64,000 bases of DNA from Parabacteroides sp. FAFU027 (GCF_022808675.1 NZ_JAKZKV010000006.1:248001-312000); one strand, 5' to 3'. Positions 1 through 9,640 are shown, counted from the stretch's first letter. Translations and numbers: made by a program. The notes: generated by a model from the sequence alone, not told the origin.

Positions 1-1
1 A

Positions 2-442
2 GCACTGGGCGATTTTCAGGGCGTGGAACACCGCCTGGAGAAGGTAACCCGCGTGCGTGGTGTGGAATATATCAACGACTCAAAAGCAACCAACGTAAAC
101 TCTTGCTGGTATGCGCTCCAAAGCATGAAGACTCCTGTGGTTCTCATCCTGGGAGGTACTGATAAAGGAAATGACTATACCGAAATCGAGGAACTGGTAA
201 AACAGAAAGTGAAAGCGATAGTTTGCCTGGGTGTGGACAATAGCAAACTGCATAAATTCTTCGATGGTAAAGTGGCTGTTATTACCGATGCCGGATCTAT
301 GAAGGAGGCGGTTGATAAATGCTACCAGTTATCGGATAAAGGCGATACCGTATTGCTCTCTCCGTGTTGTGCAAGCTTCGACCTTTTCCAAAGCTACGAA
401 GACCGCGGACGCCAGTTTAAGGAGTGCGTGCGTAACCTGTAA
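2..442 (+). CDS. murD: UDP-N-acetylmuramoylalanine--D-glutamate ligase, C-terminal part
   Basis: The 5' part lies outside the window; the reading frame is open from base 2, so an apparent GTG start at 23 is internal. The product is the C-terminal half of the cytoplasmic ligase that adds D-glutamate to UDP-MurNAc-L-Ala in peptidoglycan synthesis. The visible part has the Mur ligase motifs EYINDSKATN and LILGGTDKGNDY and a C-terminal SPCCASFDLFQSYEDRG stretch, all typical of MurD domain 3. ftsW follows 46 bp downstream, as expected in a dcw cluster. Identification is firm; only completeness is missing. Confidence 0.93.
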   Translation, partial: ALGDFQGVEHRLEKVTRVRGVEYINDSKATNVNSCWYALQSMKTPVVLILGGTDKGNDYTEIEELVKQKVKAIVCLGVDNSKLHKFFDGKVAVITDAGSMKEAVDKCYQLSDKGDTVLLSPCCASFDLFQSYEDRGRQFKECVRNL

Positions 443-488
443 TCCGGTATATCTGTTTAGAGAATTATAATCCAACAAAACGACAATT

Positions 489-1736
489 ATGGACTTGACC
501 AAAGCGCTGTTTAGGGGAGACCGGGTAATCTGGGCTATCTTTTTCATACTCTGTATGTTCTCTCTGGTAGAGGTGTACAGTGCTTCGAGTATGTTATCAT
601 ACAAGGCGACGGTTCGTCATTTCGACCCCATCATGCGTCATTCTACTTTCCTGTTGGGAGGTACGTTGCTGGTAATTGTCGTTCAGAATATTAACTATAA
701 AAAGTTCTCGACATTAGGATTCTATATTCTTATTTTTGCCTTTATCCTGTTGATTTATGCACTGGCAGGAGGAATGAAAGTTAATGATGCCCAACGTTGG
801 GTCAGTTTCGGAGGGGTGAGTTTTCAGCCTTCCGAATTTGCCAAATTGGGCGTTATTATCACAACCTCATATATATTAGCCCGTTTTCAGGATGAAAGCC
901 ATGCTTCGAATAATGCCTTCAAATGGGTCATGTGGATTGCAGGGTTCTTTTGTCTGTTGATTGTCAAGGAGAACTTCTCCACGGCCTTCTTACTTTTTGC
1001 CGTAGTGTATATTCTGATGTTTATCGGACGGGTCCAGTTTAGAAAGCTTTTTGTTATCGCGGCAGTGGGTATTGGATTTATCTTTATGGCGATCTATGTT
1101 GTTCCAAGCATGCATATTAAGGCTTTGGAAAAAACCCGTTATACAACCTGGATCAACCGACTCAAAGAGCATGACAATAAGAAAGAGGCAAAACTCGAGG
1201 ACCTGAAAATTACCGATAAAAACCGTCAGGTAATGACCGGCAAAATAGCCATTGCCAATGGCGGTTCATCTGTTTTTGGTATGTTGCCGGGAAACAGCCA
1301 GACGCGGGACTTTCTTCCGCAGGCATTTTCCGACTTTATCTATGCCATTATTCTGGAAGAGACCGGTTTTCTGGGTGGTTTTTTCGTCTTGTTCCTTTAT
1401 TTTGTCTTGTTGTTTCGGGTGGGAATTATAGCCCGAAGGTGCAATCACGCTTTTCCCGCATTGTTGATTATCGGTAGTGCCTTGCTCATCGTTTTCCAGG
1501 CGATCATCAACATGTCTGTAGCGGTGAATCTGATTCCCGTAACCGGACAACCTTTGCCGCTCATTAGCCGTGGTGGGACATCTACGATTCTGACATGTAT
1601 CTACTTCGGGATAATCCTCTCGGTAAGCCAGTATGCCAATGCCTGCGAAAATACCCGCAAGATGATTGCTGCCGGAGAGATGTCACCTGAAGAGGCGGAG
1701 TCGGAAGAGGTTGAAGAACAAGAAGAGAACTATTAA
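489..1736 (+). CDS. ftsW: Lipid II polymerase / cell-division protein FtsW (SEDS family)
   Basis: A polytopic SEDS-family protein of 415 residues that polymerises lipid II at the division septum with a partner class b PBP. About ten hydrophobic segments are visible. Signature stretches are WVSFGGVSFQPSEFAKLG in the middle and PLPLISRGGTST near the C-terminus, the latter being the classic FtsW/RodA motif. The C-terminal tail is acidic (repeated Glu). Its position between murD and murG argues for FtsW rather than RodA. Part of the plus-strand dcw operon. Confidence 0.94.
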   Translation: MDLTKALFRGDRVIWAIFFILCMFSLVEVYSASSMLSYKATVRHFDPIMRHSTFLLGGTLLVIVVQNINYKKFSTLGFYILIFAFILLIYALAGGMKVNDAQRWVSFGGVSFQPSEFAKLGVIITTSYILARFQDESHASNNAFKWVMWIAGFFCLLIVKENFSTAFLLFAVVYILMFIGRVQFRKLFVIAAVGIGFIFMAIYVVPSMHIKALEKTRYTTWINRLKEHDNKKEAKLEDLKITDKNRQVMTGKIAIANGGSSVFGMLPGNSQTRDFLPQAFSDFIYAIILEETGFLGGFFVLFLYFVLLFRVGIIARRCNHAFPALLIIGSALLIVFQAIINMSVAVNLIPVTGQPLPLISRGGTSTILTCIYFGIILSVSQYANACENTRKMIAAGEMSPEEAESEEVEEQEENY

Positions 1737-1762
1737 TTTGTAACTGAATAATCAGTTTTGAA

Positions 1763-2866
1763 ATGAAGAAAAATCCTCGCATAATCATTAGCGGAGGTGG
1801 TACCGGAGGCCATATTTTCCCGGCTATCTCCATCGCGAACGCAATAAAAGTGCTTCGTCCTGAAGCTGAATTTCTCTTTATCGGAGCCGAAAACCGCATG
1901 GAAATGGAAAAAGTTCCTGCGGCCGGATATAAGATCGTCGGTTTGCCTGTCAGTGGATTTGACCGGAAGAACCTGTTGAAGAATGTGGTCGTACTTTACC
2001 GTTTAGGCAAAAGTATGGTGAAGGCAATATCAACGGTTCGTCAGTTTAAGCCCGATGCGGCAGTTGGTGTGGGCGGTTATGCCAGTGGCCCGACGTTACG
2101 AGCAGCAGGCATGCTGGGTATCCCGACTGTCATTCAGGAACAGAACTCTTATGCGGGAGTAACCAATAAGCTTTTGGCTAAGAATGCCGCTAAGATTTGT
2201 GTGGCATACGACAAAATGGAGCGCTTTTTCCCGAAAGATAAAATCATTCTGACCGGTAACCCTGTTCGTCAGGATTTATTTACCGGGTCGGATAAGCGGG
2301 AGGTCGCGTACAGCTATTTCAACCTTAATCCGAACAAGAAAACCATACTAGTCGTGGGTGGGAGCCTCGGGGCCCGCACTGTTAATCAAAGTATGATAGC
2401 CGGACTTGCCGAAATCGGAAATTCGGATGTGCAGTTTATCTGGCAAACCGGTAAGTATTACTACGAAGATGCAAAAGCGGAACTCGAAAAACAAGATAAA
2501 GGAAATATCCATCTGACTGCATTTGTGAGCCGGATGGATTTGGCCTATGCCGTGGCTGATGTGATCATTTCACGTGCCGGGGCAAGCTCAATCTCGGAGT
2601 TTTGTCTGTTAGGAAAACCGGTTATTCTGGTTCCCTCTCCTAATGTGGCGGAAGATCACCAGACGAAGAATGCTATGGCTCTCGTTGAGAAAGAGGCTGC
2701 GATTATGATTCGGGATGCTGAAGCTAAGGAAAAGCTGGTTCCGGCAGCGTTGCAGCTGATAAATGATGAGGTGAAAATCGAACAACTTGGTAAGAATATC
2801 CTCACCCTGGCACAACACGACTCTGCCCGTCGCATTGCAGAAGAGGTATTGAAACTAATTGACTAA
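1763..2866 (+). CDS. murG: UDP-GlcNAc--lipid I N-acetylglucosaminyltransferase MurG
   Basis: Peripheral membrane GT-B glycosyltransferase that converts lipid I to lipid II. The 367-residue length is normal. The N-terminal glycine-rich loop ISGGGTGGHIFPAI, the GVGGYASGP loop and QEQNSYAGVTNK are all present. The C-terminal nucleotide-binding half contains VVGGSLGARTVN and the SRAGASSISE donor-binding motif. It lies 26 bp after ftsW and 9 bp before the glutamine amidotransferase gene, so it is co-transcribed with both. Confidence 0.95.
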   Translation: MKKNPRIIISGGGTGGHIFPAISIANAIKVLRPEAEFLFIGAENRMEMEKVPAAGYKIVGLPVSGFDRKNLLKNVVVLYRLGKSMVKAISTVRQFKPDAAVGVGGYASGPTLRAAGMLGIPTVIQEQNSYAGVTNKLLAKNAAKICVAYDKMERFFPKDKIILTGNPVRQDLFTGSDKREVAYSYFNLNPNKKTILVVGGSLGARTVNQSMIAGLAEIGNSDVQFIWQTGKYYYEDAKAELEKQDKGNIHLTAFVSRMDLAYAVADVIISRAGASSISEFCLLGKPVILVPSPNVAEDHQTKNAMALVEKEAAIMIRDAEAKEKLVPAALQLINDEVKIEQLGKNILTLAQHDSARRIAEEVLKLID

Positions 2867-2875
2867 AAACCCACT

Positions 2876-3586
2876 ATGAAGATTCACGTATTCAGACATC
2901 TGGAGTTCGAAGGGCTTGGCATGATCGGGGAGTGGATTCAGGAAAACGGATACACCTATACCGAAACCCGTTTTTGGGAAAATGCCCTGCAATATCCCGA
3001 TCCCAATCAGATTGATATGCTTATCATTATGGGCGGGTCGATGAATGTGGATGAGGAGGAGCAATACCCCTGGTTGGTTGGAGAAAAGCAATATATAAAA
3101 AAAGCCATTGAAGCGAATGTAAAGATTCTTGGCGTTTGCCTTGGAGCACAGTTGATCTCCCGGGCATCAGGCAAAGAGGTAATTCGGAGTCCGTATAAGG
3201 AAATCGGCTGGTTTGCGGTAAAGAAACTATTCTCTAATCACACCCTTTTCCCGAATCTGAAAGAAGAAGAGGTGACTGTCATGCAGTGGCACGGTGATAT
3301 GTTTGAGATTCCTGAAAATTCAGATCCGCTTTTTACCTCAGATGGTTGTCCGAATCAGGCATTTGCCTTGAATAACAATCGTGTAGTCGGCCTGCAATTT
3401 CATCTGGAATTATCCAAACAGTATATTCTGCCGTTTTTCGATAATGACGAAGATGAAGAGTTGAAAGTTAAAGCGCCTTATATTCAAACACCGGATGAAA
3501 TTAAATCCGGTTGTGGAAAATACGACGTTGTCACCCGTGATTTGCTATTTGACCTGCTGAATGTAATGGCTGAATTACCCAAATGA
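2876..3586 (+). CDS. Class I glutamine amidotransferase-like protein (GMP-synthase-like GATase)
   Basis: A stand-alone class I glutamine amidotransferase domain of 236 residues. The nucleophile elbow GVCLGAQL gives Cys88, and the catalytic His176 and Glu178 are in GLQFHLE, so hydrolysis of a gamma-glutamyl amide is predicted. There is no synthetase domain, so this is not GuaA itself. Relatives are annotated as GMP-synthase-like or gamma-glutamyl hydrolase-like proteins with unknown substrates. It sits inside the cell-wall cluster between murG and murC, 9 bp after murG and 1 bp before the exonuclease gene. That placement suggests co-expression but does not establish a role in the wall. Confidence 0.8.
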   Translation: MKIHVFRHLEFEGLGMIGEWIQENGYTYTETRFWENALQYPDPNQIDMLIIMGGSMNVDEEEQYPWLVGEKQYIKKAIEANVKILGVCLGAQLISRASGKEVIRSPYKEIGWFAVKKLFSNHTLFPNLKEEEVTVMQWHGDMFEIPENSDPLFTSDGCPNQAFALNNNRVVGLQFHLELSKQYILPFFDNDEDEELKVKAPYIQTPDEIKSGCGKYDVVTRDLLFDLLNVMAELPK

Positions 3587-3587
3587 T

Positions 3588-4331
3588 ATGAGTGCGAGCC
3601 CGAAAATAGACAAGATTCTGTTCCTCGATATCGAGACCGTTCCGCAAACGGCTGCATTGAGTGAAATGACTGCAGAGCTTCAGCTTTTGTGGGAAGAGAA
3701 ATTTGATGCGCAGAAACGCCGGATGCCGGATCGCTATTCCGATGATTTAGACGCTTCGGGAGCCTTCTCCAAAGAGGCCGGGATATATGCCGAGTTTGGA
3801 CGTATCGTCTGTATTTCAGTAGGTATGGTGTATTGGAAAAACGGGGAGAGCCATTTTCGACTCAAATCGTTTGCCGGTGAGGATGAAAAAGCGTTGCTGA
3901 CGGATTTTGCCACCTTGCTGAATAAGACCATTTCTCCGGAGCATAACCTGTGCGGACATAATATTAAGGAATTTGATGTCCCTTACATTGCCCGCCGGAT
4001 GCTGATTAATGGCATCGCATTGCCGGATGTCCTGAATATCGCCGGCAAAAAGCCCTGGGAGGTCCGTTTCCTGGATACATTGGAATTGTGGCGCTTCGGG
4101 GACTACAAAAATTACACCTCGTTGAAATTGCTGACCGCAGTTTTCGGGATTCCGACGCCGAAAGACGATATTGACGGAAGTCAGGTGGCTTCCGTATTTT
4201 ACGAAGAGAATAATATTGACCGGATAGCCACCTATTGCGAAAAAGATGTGTTGGCAACGGCTCAACTTTATCACAGATTTTGCGGATTGCCGCTGATCGA
4301 CAATAATAATGTCGAAATCGCCAGCCGCTAA
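3588..4331 (+). CDS. Predicted 3'-5' exonuclease (PolB-like DEDD superfamily)
   Basis: A 247-residue stand-alone exonuclease resembling the PF10108 PolB-type family. The Exo I motif FLDIETVPQ supplies Asp and Glu, the Exo II region contains CGHNIKEFDVPYIARR, and the Exo III-like YCEKDVLATAQLY supplies the last Asp. These are the acidic ligands for two-metal catalysis. No polymerase domain is attached. It follows the glutamine amidotransferase with a 1 bp gap and precedes murC by 38 bp, so it is an unexpected DNA-metabolism member of the cell-wall transcription unit. Substrate is unknown. Confidence 0.82.
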   Translation: MSASPKIDKILFLDIETVPQTAALSEMTAELQLLWEEKFDAQKRRMPDRYSDDLDASGAFSKEAGIYAEFGRIVCISVGMVYWKNGESHFRLKSFAGEDEKALLTDFATLLNKTISPEHNLCGHNIKEFDVPYIARRMLINGIALPDVLNIAGKKPWEVRFLDTLELWRFGDYKNYTSLKLLTAVFGIPTPKDDIDGSQVASVFYEENNIDRIATYCEKDVLATAQLYHRFCGLPLIDNNNVEIASR

Positions 4332-4369
4332 TTTGCAATTGTATAGAGTTTTACCTATTTTTACACGAG

Positions 4370-5746
4370 ATGAAAAGTCTGAAAGATATTAAATCGGTTT
4401 ACTTTGTGGGAGCCGGCGGCATCGGAATGAGCGCGCTGGTTCGCTATTTCCTGGCTAAGGGGAAAAAAGTGGCCGGTTACGATAAAACGGCAACCGAACT
4501 GACTGCTCAGTTGATCAAGGAAGGTGCCGATATTCACTACGAAGATAACTGTTCCCTGATCCCGGCATATTGCCTGGAGAAAGAGACCACATTGGTGGTG
4601 CTTACACCGGCAGTTCCCCATGACCATTCGGAGCTGACTTATTTCAGGACCAATGGTTTCTGGATGGCCAAACGTGCGGAGGTATTGGGCGAAATCACCA
4701 ATACAGACCGTGGTATATGTGTGGCAGGAACGCACGGTAAAACCACAACCTCGAGTATGACGGCTCATTTGCTGAAGCAGTCACCGGTGGATTGCAATGC
4801 TTTTTTGGGAGGAATCCTAAAGAACTACAACAGCAACCTGATGCTTTCCGATAAAAGTGACCTGACGGTGATTGAGGCTGACGAATACGATCGCTCTTTC
4901 CACTGGTTGCATCCCTATATGGCGGTGATTACCTCTTCTGATCCGGACCATTTAGATATTTATGGAACCGAGAAGGAGTATCTGAAAAGCTTTCGTATTT
5001 TCACTTCCCTGATCAAAGAGGGAGGTTGCCTGATCATGAAAAAAGGGTTGAAAGTGGAACCTGATCTGAAGTCTTCGGTAAAGCTTTATTCGTACTCCAT
5101 CGAAGAGGGTGATTTTCATGCAGAGCGAGTGCGTATCGGAAACGGAACCATTGTTTTTGACTTTGTGACTCCGACCGAAACGATCAAAGATATCGAGCTG
5201 GGTGTTCCGGTTCGCATCAATATCGAGAATTCCATTGCGGCTATGGCATTGGCCTGGTTGAATGGAGTAACCGGTGACGATTTACGTAAAGGGATGGCTT
5301 CATACCGTGGAGCCAAACGCCGTTTTGATTTCTATCTGAAATCAGATAACCTGGTGGTGTTGGACGATTACGGTCATCATCCGGAAGAGGTGAAGGCCAG
5401 TATTTCATCGTTGAAACAACTTTATCCGGACCGGAAGATTACGGTGATTTTCCAGCCGCACCTGTTTACGCGCACCCGCGATTTTTATGTGGAATTTGCG
5501 GAGCATTTATCACTGGCGGATGAACTGATTTTGCTGGAAATCTACCCGGCAAGGGAGCTTCCGATTCCGGGAGTTAGCTCGGAGATTATTTTTGAGAAAG
5601 TGACTTCTCCCAAGAAGACGCTTTGTTCGAAAAAAGAACTGTTGAACCAATTACGTGGTAAGGAGTACGATGTGGTGATGACACTGGGTGCCGGAGATAT
5701 CGATACTTATATTCCGCAAATTATTGATATATTGCAAGGTAAATGA
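4370..5746 (+). CDS. murC: UDP-N-acetylmuramate--L-alanine ligase
   Basis: Cytoplasmic ATP-dependent ligase joining L-alanine to UDP-MurNAc; 458 residues is the normal length. The N-terminal Rossmann-like start YFVGAGGIGMSALVRYF is followed by the ATP P-loop AGTHGKTTTSSM near residue 120 and the Mur-ligase stretches IEADEYDRSF and SSDPDHLDIYG. DDYGHHPEEV in the last third is the C-terminal domain motif. The stop overlaps the ftsQ start by 4 bp, so translation is probably coupled. The absence of murB or ddl beside it is usual in Bacteroidota. Confidence 0.95.
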   Translation: MKSLKDIKSVYFVGAGGIGMSALVRYFLAKGKKVAGYDKTATELTAQLIKEGADIHYEDNCSLIPAYCLEKETTLVVLTPAVPHDHSELTYFRTNGFWMAKRAEVLGEITNTDRGICVAGTHGKTTTSSMTAHLLKQSPVDCNAFLGGILKNYNSNLMLSDKSDLTVIEADEYDRSFHWLHPYMAVITSSDPDHLDIYGTEKEYLKSFRIFTSLIKEGGCLIMKKGLKVEPDLKSSVKLYSYSIEEGDFHAERVRIGNGTIVFDFVTPTETIKDIELGVPVRINIENSIAAMALAWLNGVTGDDLRKGMASYRGAKRRFDFYLKSDNLVVLDDYGHHPEEVKASISSLKQLYPDRKITVIFQPHLFTRTRDFYVEFAEHLSLADELILLEIYPARELPIPGVSSEIIFEKVTSPKKTLCSKKELLNQLRGKEYDVVMTLGAGDIDTYIPQIIDILQGK

Positions 5747-6471
5747 AACTGATCCTGAAAATAATTGCCGTCCTGCTACTGATCGGATATGTAGCTTTTG
5801 CTGCGGTTTCCTTCTATGGAAAGCCGCGGGGAGAGGTCTGTAAAGGGCTGGACGTAATTATTGTGGACAAAAACGAAATTCACCTGATTGATGAAAAAGA
5901 GGTTATTGCGATGATCAAATACGAAGATCTTTACCCTGTGGATAAAAAAATGGGCAAGATCAATACCGAGAAGATCGAGGAATGTATCAAGAAAGACCAG
6001 TTGATTCGTGAGGTGGAATGTTTCAAAACCAATGACAACAAAATCAGGGTGTTGATAAATCAACGGATCCCGGTTTTGCGCGTGATGTCGTTATTTGGTG
6101 ATTATTATATTGATAAAGAGGGAAAGGCAATGCCGATTTCCTATAAATACAGTGCCCGCTTGCCTATCGCATCGGGATTCATTCAAAAAAAACTGGCAGA
6201 AACCGACTTGTTTAGATTTGCACTATTTTTGCGCGGGAATCCATTCTGGAATGCTCAGATTCAGCAAATTGATGTTCAGCAAAATCAGGAAGTGATATTA
6301 ATCCCCACGGTGGGAGAACAGAAGATATTGTTAGGTAGGCTAACTGATTTTGAAGCCAAAATGGATAACCTCTTTGCGCTTTATAAACAGGGCCTTAATC
6401 ATTTCGGATGGAATAAATACAAAACAATCAATTTGCGTTATGACCGGCAAGTTATCTGCACACCCAATTAA
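5743..6471 (+). CDS. ftsQ: Cell-division protein FtsQ
   Basis: A bitopic divisome protein of 242 residues. Residues 2-24 form the single N-terminal membrane anchor, followed by a periplasmic POTRA-like region and a beta domain. Sequence similarity in FtsQ is weak across phyla; the call rests on topology, size, and position directly between murC (4 bp overlap) and ftsA (11 bp gap). The segment VECFKTNDNKIRVLINQRIP fits the POTRA/beta transition. FtsQ links early and late divisome proteins through FtsB/FtsL in model bacteria. Confidence 0.85.
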   Translation: MKLILKIIAVLLLIGYVAFAAVSFYGKPRGEVCKGLDVIIVDKNEIHLIDEKEVIAMIKYEDLYPVDKKMGKINTEKIEECIKKDQLIREVECFKTNDNKIRVLINQRIPVLRVMSLFGDYYIDKEGKAMPISYKYSARLPIASGFIQKKLAETDLFRFALFLRGNPFWNAQIQQIDVQQNQEVILIPTVGEQKILLGRLTDFEAKMDNLFALYKQGLNHFGWNKYKTINLRYDRQVICTPN

Positions 6472-6482
6472 TACTTTAACCT

Positions 6483-7829
6483 ATGGAACCTAAGGAATAT
6501 ATAGCAGCCATTGATTTTGGCTCATCGAAAATAGTCGGCATGGTTGGTATCAAAAACCAAAACACGCTCGAAGTGGTTGCCGTGGAGAAACACGAGACCA
6601 GTAGTTGTGTGCGCCGTGGAAATATCCACAACGTAGAAGAAGCTGCCATTCAGATGAAGAAAATAGTCAGTTTGTTGGAGAATCGAATTCACCAAAAGCT
6701 GGAAAAAATCTATGTTGGAGTCTCCGGACAGTCTGTTATTTCCCAGAATGAGAAGGCTTACATCAGAATGGAGCATGAGACACAGGTAAATGAGATTGTC
6801 ATCGACAATCTGGTAGAGGCCTGTCGTTTGCACAAATCCGATAATTACGAGATTCTGGATATTATTCCCAATGAATATAAACTGGATGGAAAAAAGACGG
6901 AGATCAATCCGATAGGTGTAACTTGCACCGAAATTGAGGGCCATTTCAAGTTAATCCTTGGACGTCCTACTTTGCTGCGTAATGTAAGCCGTGTGGTGGA
7001 AGAACGTTCCGGACTGATATTGGCCGGATATAAAGTGTCACCTATGGCAGCTGCATCAGTATTACTTAGCGAGGCCGATAAGGTGCTGGGTTGTGCTTTG
7101 ATAGACTTTGGAGCAGCGACTACTACCGTTTCAGTTTACAAAGACGGATTATTACGCCACATTGTCGTGATTCCTTTTGGCGGACAGGTGGTGACCCGTG
7201 ATATCAGCAGTGAGAATCTGGTAGAAGCGGATGCTGAGAAGCTGAAAAACACCTATGGTAGTGCTATCTTTAATCCAGATTCTGATAATAAGATATTTAG
7301 CCCCCGTAATAGCGGCGGTGTGGATGGTCCAAAGATTGATCTTCATACGCTGAATAATATCATCGAAGCCCGAATGGTGGAGATTATCCAGAATGCGTGG
7401 GCGCAGATTGAGGCTTCAGGTTTCTCCAAACAACTGGGGGCGGGCATCTATATCACCGGTGGTGCATCTCAACTGCGCAACATTACCGACCTGATTAAAC
7501 GCGAAACCGGAGTGGAGGCTAAAAAAGCCCAAATCTCCCGTCACATCACCAACGGAATGTCAACTACCGAATCAATGCAGAATCCGGCCTATGCCGTGGT
7601 ACTGGGCTTGTTAATGACCGGCACGCAACCTTGTGTCAAAGTGTTACCGAAAATTGAAGTTCCGGCGGTTGTGGAAAACGATGAGGAAACAGAAGATGAT
7701 GTTGAAGAAGAAGTTCAACCTGTTTTAGATACTAAAAAAGGGAAAAAGAAATCTGTATCGGAGCGACTCGGCGGTCTATTTGGCAGTCTGTTTGGTGAGA
7801 TGGAGAATGACAATTCAGAAATGGCCTAA
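6483..7829 (+). CDS. ftsA: Cell-division protein FtsA
   Basis: Actin-like protein that tethers FtsZ filaments to the inner membrane. The 448-residue product begins with the ATPase phosphate-1 loop AAIDFGSSKIVGMVG. A second phosphate loop, CALIDFGAATTTVSVY, and an adenosine motif, YITGGASQLRN, follow at the expected spacing. After an acidic linker rich in Glu, the last ~25 residues (SERLGGLFGSLFG) form a predicted amphipathic membrane-targeting helix. It lies 11 bp after ftsQ and 12 bp before ftsZ. Confidence 0.95.
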   Translation: MEPKEYIAAIDFGSSKIVGMVGIKNQNTLEVVAVEKHETSSCVRRGNIHNVEEAAIQMKKIVSLLENRIHQKLEKIYVGVSGQSVISQNEKAYIRMEHETQVNEIVIDNLVEACRLHKSDNYEILDIIPNEYKLDGKKTEINPIGVTCTEIEGHFKLILGRPTLLRNVSRVVEERSGLILAGYKVSPMAAASVLLSEADKVLGCALIDFGAATTTVSVYKDGLLRHIVVIPFGGQVVTRDISSENLVEADAEKLKNTYGSAIFNPDSDNKIFSPRNSGGVDGPKIDLHTLNNIIEARMVEIIQNAWAQIEASGFSKQLGAGIYITGGASQLRNITDLIKRETGVEAKKAQISRHITNGMSTTESMQNPAYAVVLGLLMTGTQPCVKVLPKIEVPAVVENDEETEDDVEEEVQPVLDTKKGKKKSVSERLGGLFGSLFGEMENDNSEMA

Positions 7830-7841
7830 TTATTCAGAACT

Positions 7842-9170
7842 ATGGCAACAATAACTAACGATATACTGGACTTTGTTTTTACTCAGTCAAATGCCTCAAT
7901 CATCAAGGTAATCGGTGTTGGTGGTGGTGGCGGTAATGCTGTTTCTCACATGTACAAAGAGGGAATCAACGACGTTTCTTTCGTACTTTGTAATACTGAT
8001 AACCAGGCATTAAACAAATCTTCAATTCCTTATAAGATTCAGTTGGGAATGAAGACTACCGAAGGCCTTGGAGCCGGTAACCGTCCAGAGCGTGCCCGTG
8101 AAGCCGCAGAAGAGAGCATTGAAGATATCAACCTGATGCTGGATGATGGCACCAAAATGGTATTTATCACCGCCGGAATGGGTGGTGGCACCGGTACAGG
8201 AGCAGCTCCTGTAGTGGCCCGATTGGCAAAAGAAAAAGATATTCTGACCGTAGGAATCGTAACCATCCCTTTCCTGTTTGAAGGTGAACCGAAGATTATT
8301 CAGGCGTTGAACGGGGTAGAGGAAATGAGTAAATATGTGGATGCTCTGCTTGTGATCAATAACGAGCGACTTCGCAGCATTTACCCTGACCTTAATATCC
8401 GGAATGCTTTTGAAAAGGCTGATGATACCCTGACCGTAGCTGCTAAAAGTATTGCTGAGATTATTACCAATCCGGGTATCGTCAACCTTGACTTTGCCGA
8501 TGTTCGTACCATCCTGAAAGACGGGGGCGTTGCCATCATGAGTACCGGTTACGGAGAAGGTGACCGTCGTGTGGAGTTGGCGATTGAAGATGCTCTGAAC
8601 TCACCATTGCTCAATAACAACAATCCGTTCGGAGCCCGCAAGGTGTTGTTTAACCTTTACTCAAGCGAGCAAAATCCGGTGAAAATGGAGGAGATGGCTC
8701 AGGTGCACGAGTTCATGAATAAATTTGACCAACAGAAGATTGAGGTGATCTGGGGGGTTGCGATTGACGATTCTCTGGGTGATTCTGTTAAACTGGCGCT
8801 TTTGGCAACCGGATTCGAAATGTCGAATATCCCCGGTATGGTGGAGAAAAACGAAAAGATCCGCAAAGAACAGGAAGCCATCGATCAGGAAGAGCAACGC
8901 AAACGCGAAGAGATGATTCGTGTGGTGTATGGCTCGGCAGCAGTGGCAAACCGTGGACGACTGAGACCCAAACCTGTTATCCTGTCAAACGTGCAACTTG
9001 ATGATGATGCTGTGATTGAGCAGTTGGAACAAACTCCTGCCTATAACCGGGAACCGAGTTTTGTGAATAAGTTTGCGACTCATGCACAAGCACCAGCAGC
9101 ACCGGCATTCATCCAGGAGAAAAAAACTCCTGAAGCACCAAAATCATCCGATAACAAAATCGTTTTTTAA
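7842..9170 (+). CDS. ftsZ: Cell-division GTPase FtsZ
   Basis: Tubulin-like GTPase that forms the Z ring. Residues ~1-320 are the globular domain, with VGGGGGNAVSHM, the tubulin signature GGGTGTGAAPV and the T7 loop region NLDFADVRTIL. The tail is long (442 residues in all): a charged EEQRKREE linker, a conserved-looking QLEQTPAYNRE segment, then about 35 extra residues rich in Ala and Pro ending in DNKIVF. The TPAY-type segment may be the partner-binding peptide, displaced from the extreme C-terminus. That assignment is inference. Confidence 0.97.
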   Translation: MATITNDILDFVFTQSNASIIKVIGVGGGGGNAVSHMYKEGINDVSFVLCNTDNQALNKSSIPYKIQLGMKTTEGLGAGNRPERAREAAEESIEDINLMLDDGTKMVFITAGMGGGTGTGAAPVVARLAKEKDILTVGIVTIPFLFEGEPKIIQALNGVEEMSKYVDALLVINNERLRSIYPDLNIRNAFEKADDTLTVAAKSIAEIITNPGIVNLDFADVRTILKDGGVAIMSTGYGEGDRRVELAIEDALNSPLLNNNNPFGARKVLFNLYSSEQNPVKMEEMAQVHEFMNKFDQQKIEVIWGVAIDDSLGDSVKLALLATGFEMSNIPGMVEKNEKIRKEQEAIDQEEQRKREEMIRVVYGSAAVANRGRLRPKPVILSNVQLDDDAVIEQLEQTPAYNREPSFVNKFATHAQAPAAPAFIQEKKTPEAPKSSDNKIVF

Positions 9171-9190
9171 CCCAATAATATTTTTCGAAA

Positions 9191-9640
9191 ATGAATCTTT
9201 TTGATCAAATAAGCGCAGACATCAAAGCTGCTATGCTGGCTAAAGATAAAATCAAACTTGAAGCTTTACGCGGTGTAAAGAAAGAGTTCATCGAGGCTAA
9301 AACCGCTAAAGGCGCTGACGGCGACCTTTCTGATGATGTAGCAAACAAAATCCTTCAGAAAATGGTGAAACAGCGTAAGGAGAGCGCTTCTATTTATACC
9401 ACTCAGAATCGTCCTGACCTGGCTGAAAAAGAGTTGGAAGAAGCTGCGGTCATCGAAGCCTATTTGCCTAAACAGATGAGTGCGGAAGAGCTGGAAGATG
9501 CTCTTAAAGTAATCATCGCAGAAGTGGGTGCTACAAGTGCAAAAGAGATGGGTAAAGTAATGGGTGTTGCTTCAAAACAGCTTGCAGGTAAAGCTGATGG
9601 CAAACTGATTTCTGAAACCGTAAAGAAACTGTTGGCATAA
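9191..9640 (+). CDS. yqeY: GatB/YqeY domain protein
   Basis: A 149-residue cytoplasmic protein of the YqeY family, related to the tail domain of the amidotransferase subunit GatB. The typical N-terminal stretch DIKAAMLAKDKIKLEALRGV and the EAYLPKQMS segment identify the family. Its role is uncertain; a link to tRNA-dependent amidation is inferred only from the GatB homology. It follows ftsZ by 20 bp, an arrangement common in Bacteroidota, and a hairpin terminator lies just downstream. Confidence 0.9.
   Translation: MNLFDQISADIKAAMLAKDKIKLEALRGVKKEFIEAKTAKGADGDLSDDVANKILQKMVKQRKESASIYTTQNRPDLAEKELEEAAVIEAYLPKQMSAEELEDALKVIIAEVGATSAKEMGKVMGVASKQLAGKADGKLISETVKKLLA

Noticed and set aside
2-22. 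A complete murD-like gene starting at GTG 23.
   Set aside because: The frame is open to the window edge and the family's N-terminal domains are missing, so the gene is cut by the window.
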